A stretch of 64,000 bases of DNA from Tritrichomonas musculus (taxonomy: Eukaryota > Parabasalia > Tritrichomonadida > Tritrichomonadidae): contig JAPFFF010000008.1 of assembly GCA_039105265.1 (NCBI GenBank), positions 1 through 64,000 of the forward strand, read 5' to 3'. Of this stretch, positions 33,101 to 42,155 are shown piece by piece. Under the pieces are notes generated by a model. It ran no database searches, was not told the origin of the DNA, and saw nothing but the letters and a program-made list of their open reading frames with translations. Every line of letters starts with the position of its first letter. The first letter of the stretch is position 1. A program made the position numbers and the translations under genes.

Positions 33101-33276
33101 CCTTTTCGGATAATAAAGGGGATTTGATGAAGAGTGAGAGCTGTTGATAAAAGTTGAAGATTTTTGATTTGGATCGTTCCTTGAAGAACATCAAGTTCTA
33201 ATTGACCTGGATCAAGCGGTTTGAGATATTCTTTAAGATATCGCATGACATAGTTAGAGATTATTGTCTCAAGCAT
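24172..33276 (-). CDS. VPS13: VPS13-like bridge lipid-transfer protein
   Basis: 3034 residues from an ATG, matching the usual 3000-3100 of the family. The N-terminus (MLETIISNYVMRYLKEYL, then LDPGQLELDVLQGTIQIKNLQL) is a clear chorein domain. A very long beta-rich stretch follows, fitting the lipid-conducting groove. Around 1750-2300 is a region resembling the VPS13 adaptor-binding (VAB/SHR-BD) module. The C-terminus has an ATG2_C/DH-like region and a terminal PH-like domain (about 2930-3025). The family moves bulk lipid between membranes at contact sites. In this organism, which lacks typical mitochondria, ER to endosome or ER to hydrogenosome contacts are plausible but inferred. There are no introns or breaks, and the gene is transcribed away from the one at 34660. 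Confidence 0.9.
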   Translation of the reverse strand: MLETIISNYVMRYLKEYLKPLDPGQLELDVLQGTIQIKNLQLLSTALTLHQIPFIIRKGCIKYVKVIFPWNNLKNAACDIQAEDLFLVLQFESNIILKSDIQADQKSIHLKSESFSLSHDDQVKIIHSIFESVIDNLHIKIKNIHLRIEFPCDSKPIIIGFSIPEITFQTVDENGKPVHSIQHPKFVRKELTIKDFSIYFDTSEDMMDIKDDEEFSCASESIQSFTETMTKMMSQSHQYLFKPTVFKSLLIHTKDKSQKITNQVKTTISEISLNLDLPQSRSIIHLNFLWHQFLKRRKYTNCMRPTSFNKIDETWQFAHRCAILKSRPHVFKPYLALTILVNRLKYVRLFKEAKESRLPANFLGSPKQKLVSHEKKIGPTPTIYLREYAEAIYIKEKSMKDQPNATAYEISQLKNIFESTEIFISMNNFSASFEIKSFNLNLLYEKEKPLISISFQNFAGEICSLENHINMNIHVKDASFASFVKEGEPKVFLHQLNNNSNKNDLVSLNLSIPKNDVVSSFECVVAPLKLSFDDETFYSLLNYFNAPKKKQISSKKVLIYEIGELLQFFKSFANYKMSVKVGLIVYEFPFICENNECKCLSFELDNFAIHKNSDHVIHKNNPEIPLHFSQSMNLKAKIDDFILFKSKKISSKIKLVFTNGKLSVDFNNVINFGKFKFFVQKKHLKTISYAFLSIFKLSTAQTNIVPQVPHPPVLIVGRSKINFDIILNAIHIYLIDEVKENKMTITIGDLKGSVECYPSSFKFQTILKNLEITQFNKTFVSIDHKVDFKLEKKLDSEQLDINTNISKLHIYLEFKSVYWLLGFMNYEQNLFSKIESNQAEPESTNNKSDQSFVIREERLKLGSEFIPPSMILSNSLLSQSIDEFLQGSTSYDSNSMFLDQNKDEEEELMDYSTDDDTNNESQEPAPNSILDHMKLHIKFSDLCMEMIDRGEQKLNSVFAMKALSVLIYNNQYKITIEKFTISRGPRNILDVQYLSFPLNLPEPIKMTIDYIEGHLFSGDIIALTNDSHTVFSLLFEGKNPLFEQEVAINAFVKNGGGSLRKENNEPMTLVKFSDTYIIISFNKRELNVDVKLDRCDGVYNDDNSHFLTLHKEIHCHYTGTPEYQRVFIDVPTAKLTFKDVFLPWFLVLEPFTKVDQSKLQPLEIKLSIQPGQLVMVTNNTKIQPIASKEKIDSFKSSIFNYIPNGEFNKYFIFEIGKTKCHAIRNKTLYMDFKTEDIHINTEKQNHPIFGIEQFHYEMNEKLVKVNVPSIFIDFQLPNLLKLLDITSYLISTYILPLNLSIDEIILPNTGIDIEINQCIVTITPLPKVFLRLDIPCIKLILNSYHNIAALNLEAIKIYSVNQIDKPILILNISKIQSILSFVKESKLDLSKLTFESIQKLPHEISNDNHPLNYLKILYKMDLVQINYSHFFVKVLIYLVFKALIDCKTIPTISNLTIDDIVSKIKIQFDCFVNKIQINLILIDPFASVTLKKIKLSYKSKFETSINDLIILPITKGEEESNLKSFMTKKNDNDDIISITKKNDKLISHLSEFNLVIDFEMLFTLVQYISASPFLKIKPLIMHIKKLRNPNEIIEKIESETSPKTIPIDSFLHLKKADIIIPVDQINEFQLHISAKLSLTSTDLAVNLSSLSFNLYDQINKSAFPPIVPNLIADFSVGINENSSLSFKANISDVNILFSERDIFYLILLKKSIDDTLNSRIYAFEKLNIDVFKLRISSIELLSSKMVIILCKDSKSSSEIVPIFRSTIPSINFKVHKSKKKSKHPVAVSIKPCVEYFNVVTGNFDLIIEPFELKMFLYIIDEQMKFGIDVPEDICINFPLNAIQTFQELIGEITHYLKNKETMKYEELPSYWLCNKLGSKVDFTIGKDQYSVEHDKFIPLFNVTNDILISFSVDNSDYTIETNSFNYPTYLSQNIVSVKKLYKGGMMISFERTFQVENNLSFAIDLYVHDDATNKTNFVSSINPNERQPLLFDKEVCISIIKKGEINNINFNSINLQLSEKTISTFQIECDNKKRIECIKTIYNDTTIAARIVSISSQYLIYNLMPSSLYFKSDDEEITSVKRGETTDFYYINGDTFSAYLSLDENKFLDKKSVSKISFKSINLIDICNSENDFDHKCMVEFSYKKKNEQTTIILYMPIVIFNTTLFSFVFEVSRSKNKAYVERKCNYKKSIKVLPKTKNYWCPKVLANNSNDDSLNVTIKINPNSKVASKPFDCLATGNCTIYLPSLTTENMFIPLRCNIYNQSRTSILTLSSLVTILNNLDLKFQLTPIKTIPTDFNENDLLDNAEGKINMGEKIGTPFEINSHSVVVLPLITSEGTVSISVDGFCTTPSLNLLEPQKTVFKIQNQTNYIIIELVVKDVETGISAAFNKVVLPTPIMINNQLDTSVYAFHLIHLTPFEILPNSTSIYAFDEPLIYPSVSFRLDDNNYHRISLVEDTERIEVKEKYKGKPFYVQVKHNKYGNRLIVISYEEEEQFERYKYIFKATIHGIAASLIDFQMRETALIYLSKFHTKLTFNSEHLAIITSLKSLQIDDQNPFAVNQTVVYGYFTEECPYLSFNCLCTMSTTSFISFEYFALNIQRMDVSVDRSFVSDWINLSSFMKQDFIHPIEPRTPVIINQKRLFSFRYFEFAPTFLVLSYNRKTSRPRMLGKNSRFLKFVPSIKSRKMILPGIILSRITDRIGSIRTKLIDDYKTAAFNAMLAMLGSGGKLLKILGITSAIASSLNIKMKSDMTTHVSHGKRKHLKKHPLESDQSSKTEANEDIFDISKFDNISEDEFSNCFSYEALSALTKLINDNSMNSSPLIHFIMHKFSEINEKEINIMNSNKTQKRIDKKLTKLQNKKDHFIQQAGFKFKIMPGIEYDRGVAGVLTKELNDPLENVVSMSTCKRIREIRTFAGAKISAFDPEIAMAQKIIIQKYGLNEKAKEISLSNDGEKKKFIIMTEKALYVFSDDSKDILTSVKFSDIDKVEIGDENIVKIYLKDGKTIDVKIDSVVSLNFLLSLLRMNLRFGESLLS

Positions 33277-34659
33277 TATAGTGGATATTTTTTATTTATT
33301 ATCTCTTTTCAAAAGATCAAATAACGAAATTGAATAAAAATAAAAAATAAAAAATATTCAATTTTGTTACTAAAAGGTCAAATAAAGAAATTGAAAAAAA
33401 AAATTGAATATTTTTTATTTATTATCTCAAAATAAATAAAAGAAAAGGGAGGCCAACGAAAGCTTTCACATCTAACTCAAAGTACAGTTATATTGGAAAT
33501 CATATATTCTAATATTAATATGTATATTAAAATTAATTACTAATGCATCTCATGATTACTTTTATTTTATTTTAAATAATTAGATATTTTTATTTTTTAA
33601 AAATTGAATTATTTTGAATGAAATATAAAAATAATATTTTTCTTATTTCTCAATAATCTTCAAATATTATAAATTTAAAATCAAAAAATATTTTTATATA
33701 TTCGTTCATAAAATAAACAATTATATTAAGAATAAAAATCATTGGATTTTTTTTATTAAAATAGTAAATCATCTTAAATTAAATAACTTTTTTACGGAAT
33801 AAGATCTGAATGTTTATAATAAAACAATTTTTTGTGTTTTGAAAAGCAAAAAACAAATAAATTAAAATTTTCTTAATCGGTTGAAATAATCATAAGACGG
33901 GAAAAATCAAATATGTTTAAAGCATTAATGGAGTATAATTGATATATATAATCAATTATTGTAATTTGTTTGCGATTTTAATTTAAATGTAAAGCTAAAT
34001 AAATCGCAATATGATAACAGTCAAACGAATCATGATTTTGATTTTTAATTATAAATATACTATAAGTATATAATATTTCACCTCTAATTATGGAATGAAA
34101 TATTTTAATTTGATGGAACTATAGATATGAATCTCTCCATAATGTAATTATTTCAACGTTACTTTTAGAAATCAATATATTTAAATCATGTATGTTGCAT
34201 ATATAGAATTTATTTACAAAATAAATCTTTTTTTGAAAGAATCAAGGCCATTTTTGTTTTTTAGTTCCGCTTTATTTTGCCATTAATGAAATAAAATACT
34301 TATTTCTCAATAATTTGAGTTAGAATTTAAATATTAATTATTTTATTAGTTCTATTTTTATTAAATTAATATAAATAAAGAATTAATTTATAAAAGGATG
34401 TGCCAATTTTTAGATATTTTCTTTTTAAAATGCTCTTACAAAATTTTTTGTATCAAAGGTATCTCAACGAAAAACAAAATTATTTAAAAAACGATTGCTT
34501 AAATATTGCATATTTATATACCAAGTAATTGAAACTCATATTTAATTCAGGTAAAATCATTGTCTCATTAAAAAGTCGACTTTGTTCATTCTTTTTATAA
34601 AAAGTATTCAATTTTATTACTAAAAGGTTAGCTTTAATTGAAAAAAAACTGTCGCAGCT
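33277..34659. promoter_or_regulatory. Divergent intergenic region with duplicated AT motifs
   Basis: The shared upstream region of VPS13 (-) and the 34660 gene (+). TATTCAATTTT(G/A)TTACTAAAAGG occurs at 33355 and at 34605, the latter 55 bases before the 34660 start codon; both are followed by a short AATTGAAAAAAA. A second local duplication (TTTTTTATTTATTATCTC at about 33288 and 33410) sits next to the VPS13 start. Promoter function is inferred from position only. Confidence 0.35.
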
Positions 34660-35661
34660 ATGAGTATTGCCTTTAGTTGTGAATATTGGAATATTGATTA
34701 CGATTTTAAATTTTTGGATGAAAACATAAAATTTTTACAGAGGAATAACTTTGATATTAATAATATTTATTCTACAAATTTATCCCCAATCATTGTTGAA
34801 GGATTCAAAACAGGAAGAACAAAAGTCGTTAATGATTTATTATCAAAAGGATTCGAATTAAAATCTGAATTCATTACGAAATACGATCTTATGAATGACG
34901 TATGTTATTCTGGAAGCTATGAGTTGTTTGATCTTTTAATGACATTCAAACCAGTAATAAATGATACAATTGGATGTTTGTTAAAGTTGTTTATATGTTA
35001 TTTAGGTGATCAAAAAAATGATAAAATTAAACAAAATTGTTTAAAAATTGCTGACACTCTTTTCATTGAATATAACATTGATCCAAATGATGAAATACTT
35101 CTTAATTTCCTTGTAATTACGAAACTTGTTGATGTATTAGAATTCATTACCAAGTTTAATGTTGACTTTAATTGTTGTTATTTTGATTATTCACAATTGG
35201 CAACGAAAGATTCATTGAATGTTCTTTTATTAATGGAAAAGAATGAATGTTTGTTTCAGAAAGCAAAATATTCACATCTAAATATTTATTCAGTTGCTTA
35301 TTCACGTATAAAGAAAGATTTATATGAAAATGAAAAAGATGAAATTGCATGTGCCGTTCAACTCAATTTAAGAGCAGCCGATCATTTAAATTATGATGTC
35401 AATACACTTTTGATCTTGATTAATCATTCAACAAACGATGAATTAATTAATTCTGTTTCAGATAACATTAAAGTCATCGATGTTTTGTTGAGAGATCATT
35501 GTTATTATGAAATAATCAATGTATTTGATAAAATAGGCAGAGTTCTCCTTCCTAAATCATGTAGTATTGATAAGTTCAAAGATTTGATCGTGGAAAATGT
35601 TAATATTGAAAACCTTCCTGATAAAATTAAATTAACAATGAATCCTTTTATTAATTGGTAG
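34660..35661 (+). CDS. Ankyrin-like helical-repeat protein, family not firmly recognised
   Basis: 333 residues from an ATG. Helical repeats resemble degenerate ankyrins, such as SPIIVEGFKTGRTKVVNDLL followed by a similar unit at DVCYSGSYELFDLLM. This style matches the DUF3447-like start of trichomonad ankyrin proteins, but canonical repeats are missing. No enzyme motif, signal peptide or membrane segment is seen. A dead copy of the segment around residues 47-92 lies at 45700-45850. A piece resembling the gene's 3' flank recurs at 43195-43320. Confidence 0.65.
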   Translation: MSIAFSCEYWNIDYDFKFLDENIKFLQRNNFDINNIYSTNLSPIIVEGFKTGRTKVVNDLLSKGFELKSEFITKYDLMNDVCYSGSYELFDLLMTFKPVINDTIGCLLKLFICYLGDQKNDKIKQNCLKIADTLFIEYNIDPNDEILLNFLVITKLVDVLEFITKFNVDFNCCYFDYSQLATKDSLNVLLLMEKNECLFQKAKYSHLNIYSVAYSRIKKDLYENEKDEIACAVQLNLRAADHLNYDVNTLLILINHSTNDELINSVSDNIKVIDVLLRDHCYYEIINVFDKIGRVLLPKSCSIDKFKDLIVENVNIENLPDKIKLTMNPFINW

Positions 35662-36845
35662 AAGTTAGTTCATAAACAATAAAATTTAATAATTTTTTAT
35701 TATACATTTTTAAAAATGTTAACTTATTTTTTATTCTTGCAATATATGCAAAACTAAATTGTTTAATTCATTAGGACAAAAAGTAAGAAATAAATTTTGA
35801 TCAATTACTTTTAAGCGGTTAGAAACTAATATTATTATTCACATTAACTTAACTCGTTCGTTTTTTCAATGTTATCTGAACGTCGAAAGCTTCATTGATG
35901 GTAGTTCATTTCGTTGACCAATGAACGAGTGGTTATAAAATTCAACGAGCTCAACGTCAACATGAAATATCTATCAACGAAATGAAATAAATTCAATTAT
36001 TATTTTTATATGACATGTCTATATTTAATTATTTATAATTATATATATTTGGTTCAAACATTTTCAATAAGGATTTGAAAGAATAAAACTAATATCTTGA
36101 TTAAGGCTGTAGTTTAAATAGCATTCAAATTTTGAAAAGAAATTTTTAAAAATTAACTTTTCTTAAAATCTAAAGAGAAATTCGAAAAAAGGTCTCTGTT
36201 GTTTTCTTTGGAATTTAATTTAATATAGGGCTTTCTGTTTTTCTAAGAAAAAAAATTAAAAATGAGAGTTGAAAATTGAAAATACAAAAATAGGCATAAA
36301 CCTAAGAAAAAGTTGAATAAACCTATGAAAAAGTTATTTTTTATTTTAAGTTTTCAGCTGCTTTTTTAAATTTTACATGAATTCTCAGGGATGAAATATA
36401 TTTTAATGACTCTCTTCCAAAAAACAACAGAGCTTTTTTTTTTGAATTTCACTTTTGATATTTTGATCGATCTTATTATGCTTCAAAAAATAATTTTTTG
36501 CTTACAAAAGCATTTATTTCATATATTATATTAAATAAGCAATTGAAATGATATGATTGTTATTGTATTCTGCTTTTAGAAAAATGAAAAATTAGGCATC
36601 AAAATAGATGTATGTGTACGTTAAAAATGACCGTTAATCAAAAATTGAATGTTTTTCTAACTTTAAAGTTAGCTCTTATTATTCAATTGTGACGATATAC
36701 ATTTTTTCACCCAAATTAATGTAATTAACTGAAAAAAAAATGGATTCCAAAAAAAACAAAAACTTTTATTTGGTTGTGATAAAAATTATTATACCTTTGG
36801 TATTTAAAATAGCTTTAGTATAAAATATATAATTCTAATAAGAAA
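35662..36845. other. Spacer with inverted repeats
   Basis: No gene seen. ACTCGTTC near 35853 pairs with GAACGAGT near 35924, and TCATTTCGTTGA near 35907 pairs with TCAACGAAATGA near 35973, so a folded or decayed mobile sequence is possible. 35700-35820 is similar to 43195-43320. Confidence 0.45.
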
Positions 36846-36918
36846 GGTCTCATAGCTCAGTCGGTAGAGCGTTGTGCTGATAACGCAAAGGTCTAGGGTT
36901 CGAGTCCCTGTGGGACCA
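36846..36918 (+). tRNA. tRNA-Ile (GAT)
   Basis: 73 bases fold into a full cloverleaf. The acceptor is GGTCTCA/TGGGACC with discriminator A, the D arm is GCTC..GAGC, and the T arm contains AGGGTTCGAGTCCCT. The anticodon loop CTGATAA gives anticodon GAT. No CCA is encoded, and a T-run terminator follows at once. Most eukaryotic nuclear Ile genes carry AAT; a GAT gene is less common. Confidence 0.95.
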
Positions 36919-38177
36919 TTTTTTTCCTATTTGGATAAAAAGATGTTTTTTTTAGCATTTCAAAGAAAACATTAATTAACTATACAACTAAATTCTTATA
37001 TCTTATTTATTTATTTAATAACTTTTTATTTTGATTTTTATTTAATTAAATAAAAGATATATTCATTTTTGAAATATTTTAAATTGTATGAGTTTATTGA
37101 AAAATCAGATGAATATTTACAAAATAATACAACAAATATTACGAAATTTTTCTTTTGAAAAATATAACACATGATACAATTATGATTTATATATATAATA
37201 AATTATATATATATTATAATAATAAAATTTTATCAAGAATTTTTGCTTGTACCAGCCTGACGATTAAGGGTATTCTCAAATTTCATTCAATATTTGAGCA
37301 AAAACAATTTTTTAAAAAAAGAGGATTTTCCTTGATTTTTTGGTAAATATAAAAAGAACACAAAAAATTATCAGAAGAATTTTTTTTAGTTGGCTCTATC
37401 TTTTAAATTGAGCAAAAAGATATCTTCAATTTTTCAAATAACAATCCAAAAATAAAATCCTCAGGCCAATCATAATATTTTAAAGTATTAAATATATTTC
37501 TTAATAAAAAGTAGATAAATTCCAATTTTATAAAAAAAATCCATTTTTGTTTTTTTGTGATTCAAAATTTGAAATGTACACAAATTTGAGATAATTATTA
37601 TTTTTATATTTTTATATTCACAAATTTGAAAAGGAAAAAAATCATATATTTTTTCAATTTCTCGAAAAATTAACTATGTATTTCATCAAACGAACAGTTG
37701 CAAAGGTTATTTATGATATTATATTTTTGTTTGTTTGTTTATTTCAGTGTATTATTGACAGTTTTTTCTCATACATAAAATTCCTCAGGCCAAAACTAAT
37801 ATTTTTATGTATATAATCTATAAAAATAGAAATATATTTGTATCTTCAAAATTCGTAGAGTTCTTGAATGTTGATCACTTATTTCTATTAAAATACCTTT
37901 TTAAAAGTTTAAAACATATAAATACATACTTCATAGAATATATATATTTGATATCTCAGTGAATCATTGTCGATTTAAAAAATCCTCAGGTCAATATTCT
38001 TATGTTCGCATAAAAAATATAAATGCCTCAAAAAAATCTAACTACAGATGATATTCATGGAAATTCAAAAAAATCTTCTTTTTTTCGATCACATTCAAAT
38101 TTGAAAAATCTCACAAAATACAAATGTTTTTATATTCTCAAAATTGAAAAGCAAATAATCTATATAAAAACCTCAGA
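36919..38177. other. AT-rich spacer with a loosely repeated CCTCAGG motif
   Basis: No gene-like frame. CCTCAGGCCAA or CCTCAGGTCAA occurs near 37461, 37785 and 37982, each followed within a few bases by TAATATTTT or similar, and CCTCAGAATG holds the start codon of the next gene at 38178. The repeats may be remnants of an older tandem unit. Confidence 0.4.
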
Positions 38178-41100
38178 ATGTATACCTTAAACCGTTTTGA
38201 CTTTAATCGCCTATTCAAATCTTTTATTAAAAATAATCGGGCTCTGCTTTTAAACATCATGTCAAATTTTTTACACTTCAAAGGACTTTTGGAAAATAAC
38301 AGAATTTCAATAGAAAATAAGAGAATGGAGTCAGTAATAAAGAATTATTCATTTTTCGATATTTCTTCAGTTTTCGATTCTGAAAATAATAAAGAAACGT
38401 ATCAACGAATGGAAGAATCGAAAGTCATTATTATTAGTGAATATAAGGAAATTGATAGGAAATATTTTATTCTTGTCTTTGAACGAACAATGATAAACAT
38501 CGAACAAACCTCAGTCAATTATATTCAGTCATTAATCCCAAACAGCAAAACCCTAAAAATTTGTTTTTTATCGGACTCCAAAAAATCATTTGATGATGCC
38601 ATTCAGACTCCATATGAAGAAATAATATATGATTCGCAATTTGAAGAAGAAGTAACCAATTTTATTAGAACAATTTCTATCCGACAACGTAATAATTTAT
38701 TCAAACACTTTTTATCATGCATCGCTGGATACTTAATCAAAAAAAGTTATTTTAAAAAGAGAGAAGATCGTCTACATAACTTTTTAATTAATAATAATGA
38801 AGAACAACCGCGATATGATTATTTAAAAAATGAATTTATACTTTTGCGAGTCATTAATTCGACAGGCACAGCCTTGACTCAATTATTTTATTATATTGAA
38901 AAGGAAGAATTAGTTGTATTCAAAACGCCGAACCAAAGAGACGACAAGTTGATAGAAAGAGAAATTGACAATTATAGAAACATGAACCATCCATTTGTTC
39001 CTCGATTTTATGGAACAATTCAAGAAAGATCTAATAAGTCATTAATTATTGAATTCATAAATGGCCAGTCATTGAGTCAAATTGCACAAATGAAGATGAA
39101 AGATGAAGAAAAGTTGATTATTATTTTTGATCTTCTCTGCATTTTCAGTTATTTGAAATCAAAAGAATATATTTATCGAGATTTGAAACCAAATAACGTC
39201 ATTTTAGACGACTCCAAACAAATTGTTCTCATTGATTTCGATTCAATGATCAACTATGAAAGACAAAACGAGTTAAATAAATCAGAATACACACAAAATT
39301 TTTATTCAGATTACGTTGCACCAGAAATTAATGTGAAAGAAAACAGTAAACCATCATTTCAAAGTGACGTTTTTTCACTTGGTAAAATGATTTTATTTAT
39401 TTTAACTGAAAAAGCGCCAAGTTCGAAAGAAATGCCGAATTATGATGATACAACTCAAAATAATGAGTTAAAAAGAATATTTCTGAATGATAAATCAATT
39501 TTCAAAAATTGTTTAGAAGAAAATACAGGAAAACGACCAATCATTGATGATTTAATCAAAGAACTATTTAGTATTCTACAAAGACATCAACAATTGTCTT
39601 ATTTACTCAATTCCAAAATTAAATTAAATGAAAGATATTATAATTCACTCATTCTTGACCAAAACTATGTAGAAGAACTAAATAATATTAACAAATTCTT
39701 TTTTGATAACCCTAACGAAACAGATAAAAAAATAGTTATTCATTATTTTTCACTTGCTGCTGATCAAAATGATCCAGATGCGCAATATAATCTTGGCGAA
39801 ATTTATTCTACTGGTGAATATATAACACGTGATATTAATAAAGCTATTCATTATTATTCACTTGCTGCTGATCAAAATCATGCAATAGCACAATTTAATC
39901 TTGGCGAAATTTATTATACTGGTGAATATGTAACACGTGATATTGACAAAGCTATTCATTATTATTCACTTGCTGCTGATCAAAATGATCCAGATGCACA
40001 ATTTAATCTTGGCGAAATTTATTATACTGGTGAATATGTAACACGTGATATTAACAAAGCTATTCATTATTATTCACTTGCTGCTGATCAAAATCATGCA
40101 AATGCACAATTTAATCTTAGCTTTATTTATTCTACTGGTGAATATGTAACATGTGATATTAATAAAGCTATTCATTATTATTCACTTGCTGCTGATCAAA
40201 ATCATGCAATAGCACAATTTAATCTTGGCTTTATTTATTATACTGGTGAATATGTAACACGTGATATTAATAAAGCTATTCATTATTATTCACTTGCTGC
40301 TGATCAAAATCATGCAATAGCACAATTTAATCTTGGCTTTATTTATTATACTGGTGAATATGTAACACGTGATATTAACAAAGCTATTCATTATTTTTCA
40401 CTTGCTGCTGATCAAAATGATCCAGATGCACAATCTAATCTTGGCGAAATTTATTCTACTGGCAAATATGTAACATGTGATATTGACAAAGCTATTCATT
40501 ATTATTCACTTGCTGCTGATCAAAATGATCTCGATGCACAATATAATCTTGGCTTTATTTATTCTACTGGCAAATATGTAACATGTGATATTGACAAAGC
40601 TATTCATTATTATTCACTTGCTGCTGATCAAAATCATGCAAATGCACAATTTAATCTTGGCTTTATTTATTATACTGGCAAATATGTAACACGTGATATT
40701 GACAAAGCTATTCATTATTATTCACTTGCTGCTGATCAAAATCATGCAAATGCACAATTTAATCTTGGCGAAATTTATTATACTGGTGAATATGTAACAC
40801 GTGATATTAATAAAGCTATTCATTATTATTCACTTGCTGCTGATCAAAATGATCCAGATGCACAATCTAATCTTGGCTTTATTTATTCTACTGGCAAATA
40901 TGTAACACGTGATATTAACAAAGCTATTCATTATTATTCACTTGCTGCTGATCAAAATCATGCAAATGCACAATTTAATCTTGGCGAAATTTATTATACT
41001 GGTGAATATGTAACACGTGATATTAATAAAGCTATTCATTATCATTCACTTGCTGCTGATCAAAATGATCCAGATGCACAATTTAAGCTTGGCTTTATTT

Positions 41101-42155
41101 ATTCTACTGGCAAATATGTAACACGTGATATTAATAAAGCTATTCATTATTATTCACTTGCTGCTGATCAAAATCATGCAATAGCACAATTTAATCTTGG
41201 CGAAATTTATTCTACTGGCAAATATGTAACACGTGATATTGACAAAGCTATTCATTATTATTCACTTGCTGCTGATCAAAATCATGCAAATGCACAATTT
41301 AATCTTGGCTTTATTTATTGTTCTGGTTATGATATAAAACCCAATTTTAACAAAGCATTTCATTATTATTTACTTGCTTCTAATCGCAATTATCCGCTTG
41401 CCCAATATATACTTGGATTTTTATGTTTCCTTTCATTCGATAGAAAGAAAGGCATCCATTATTTAATTCGTTCCTCGTTAAATGGTAATAAGGAAGCTTG
41501 CTTTGCAGTTGGGTATTTGTATCATGAAGGAAAGTATATTAATAGAGACATCGAACGTTGCATCCATTTTTATAAAGAAGCATCATCATTCAACAATCAA
41601 TACGCTAAAAACAACTTGGGAATAATTTACAAAAAAGGAATTAAAGACAAAATTCAACCAAGGCTTGGATTATCGATTGAATATTTTAATGAAGCGATCA
41701 GACAGAATAATGACTCAGTTTCGATGTACAACTTGGGTCACTTATACTTATATGAAGAACCAATTAAAGACAGTATCAACAAATCAATCGATTTATTAAT
41801 GCGTTCATTGAATCAAGGATTTTTTCCATCACTTGAATTATTGTGCATTTCATTACTCAAAAAATATGGATATGATATCGATTCAATCAAACAAATAATT
41901 GATGAACAACCAAACATTTCTTTTTATAAATCACAGATTCTTGAAAGGATTGAAGCTTACACGTCAAACATATTTCTTTATGCATTGAAATATATGGAAT
42001 ACAGAAAAAAAGATTATATATATAGTTTTGCTTATATACCTATTTCATCTGATTATATCACAAAAGTAAAAGAAGAACATAAACAAAGAAATCCTAAAAT
42101 CAAAGATACTTCTCCATTATTCTATGAAGGATTTGGTATTGATCTTGATGAATGA
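38178..42155 (+). CDS. Protein kinase fused to Sel1-like repeats
   Basis: 1325 residues from an ATG (an alternative ATG lies 27 codons in, at MSNFLHF). The kinase domain spans about 220-470: Lys249 in VVFKTP, Glu in EREIDNYRNM, and a catalytic loop YRDLKPNN (Tyr replaces the usual His; Asp335 kept). The Mg-binding motif is DFD instead of DFG at 353, and the P+1 signature is VAPEI. It may be active or impaired. After about 520 come 15 almost identical 36-residue Sel1-like repeats, then several diverged ones, ending near 1250. Sel1 arrays act as protein-binding scaffolds. Kinase-Sel1 fusions are a common trichomonad family. Confidence 0.9.
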   Translation: MYTLNRFDFNRLFKSFIKNNRALLLNIMSNFLHFKGLLENNRISIENKRMESVIKNYSFFDISSVFDSENNKETYQRMEESKVIIISEYKEIDRKYFILVFERTMINIEQTSVNYIQSLIPNSKTLKICFLSDSKKSFDDAIQTPYEEIIYDSQFEEEVTNFIRTISIRQRNNLFKHFLSCIAGYLIKKSYFKKREDRLHNFLINNNEEQPRYDYLKNEFILLRVINSTGTALTQLFYYIEKEELVVFKTPNQRDDKLIEREIDNYRNMNHPFVPRFYGTIQERSNKSLIIEFINGQSLSQIAQMKMKDEEKLIIIFDLLCIFSYLKSKEYIYRDLKPNNVILDDSKQIVLIDFDSMINYERQNELNKSEYTQNFYSDYVAPEINVKENSKPSFQSDVFSLGKMILFILTEKAPSSKEMPNYDDTTQNNELKRIFLNDKSIFKNCLEENTGKRPIIDDLIKELFSILQRHQQLSYLLNSKIKLNERYYNSLILDQNYVEELNNINKFFFDNPNETDKKIVIHYFSLAADQNDPDAQYNLGEIYSTGEYITRDINKAIHYYSLAADQNHAIAQFNLGEIYYTGEYVTRDIDKAIHYYSLAADQNDPDAQFNLGEIYYTGEYVTRDINKAIHYYSLAADQNHANAQFNLSFIYSTGEYVTCDINKAIHYYSLAADQNHAIAQFNLGFIYYTGEYVTRDINKAIHYYSLAADQNHAIAQFNLGFIYYTGEYVTRDINKAIHYFSLAADQNDPDAQSNLGEIYSTGKYVTCDIDKAIHYYSLAADQNDLDAQYNLGFIYSTGKYVTCDIDKAIHYYSLAADQNHANAQFNLGFIYYTGKYVTRDIDKAIHYYSLAADQNHANAQFNLGEIYYTGEYVTRDINKAIHYYSLAADQNDPDAQSNLGFIYSTGKYVTRDINKAIHYYSLAADQNHANAQFNLGEIYYTGEYVTRDINKAIHYHSLAADQNDPDAQFKLGFIYSTGKYVTRDINKAIHYYSLAADQNHAIAQFNLGEIYSTGKYVTRDIDKAIHYYSLAADQNHANAQFNLGFIYCSGYDIKPNFNKAFHYYLLASNRNYPLAQYILGFLCFLSFDRKKGIHYLIRSSLNGNKEACFAVGYLYHEGKYINRDIERCIHFYKEASSFNNQYAKNNLGIIYKKGIKDKIQPRLGLSIEYFNEAIRQNNDSVSMYNLGHLYLYEEPIKDSINKSIDLLMRSLNQGFFPSLELLCISLLKKYGYDIDSIKQIIDEQPNISFYKSQILERIEAYTSNIFLYALKYMEYRKKDYIYSFAYIPISSDYITKVKEEHKQRNPKIKDTSPLFYEGFGIDLDE
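39741..41360 (+). repeat. Sel1 coding array, 15 x 108 bp
   Basis: Exactly 15 units of 108 bp with no length change. Each encodes HYYSLAADQN, a variable trio (DPD, HAI, HAN), AQFNLG, then E or F before IY, then TGEYVTRDINKAI. Variation is limited to a few positions that reappear in different combinations, as expected from gene conversion or unequal crossing-over. Confidence 0.97.

Noticed and set aside
37155-37346. 63-codon frame after tRNA-Ile
   Set aside because: Composition is that of the AT-rich spacer, with no family signal.
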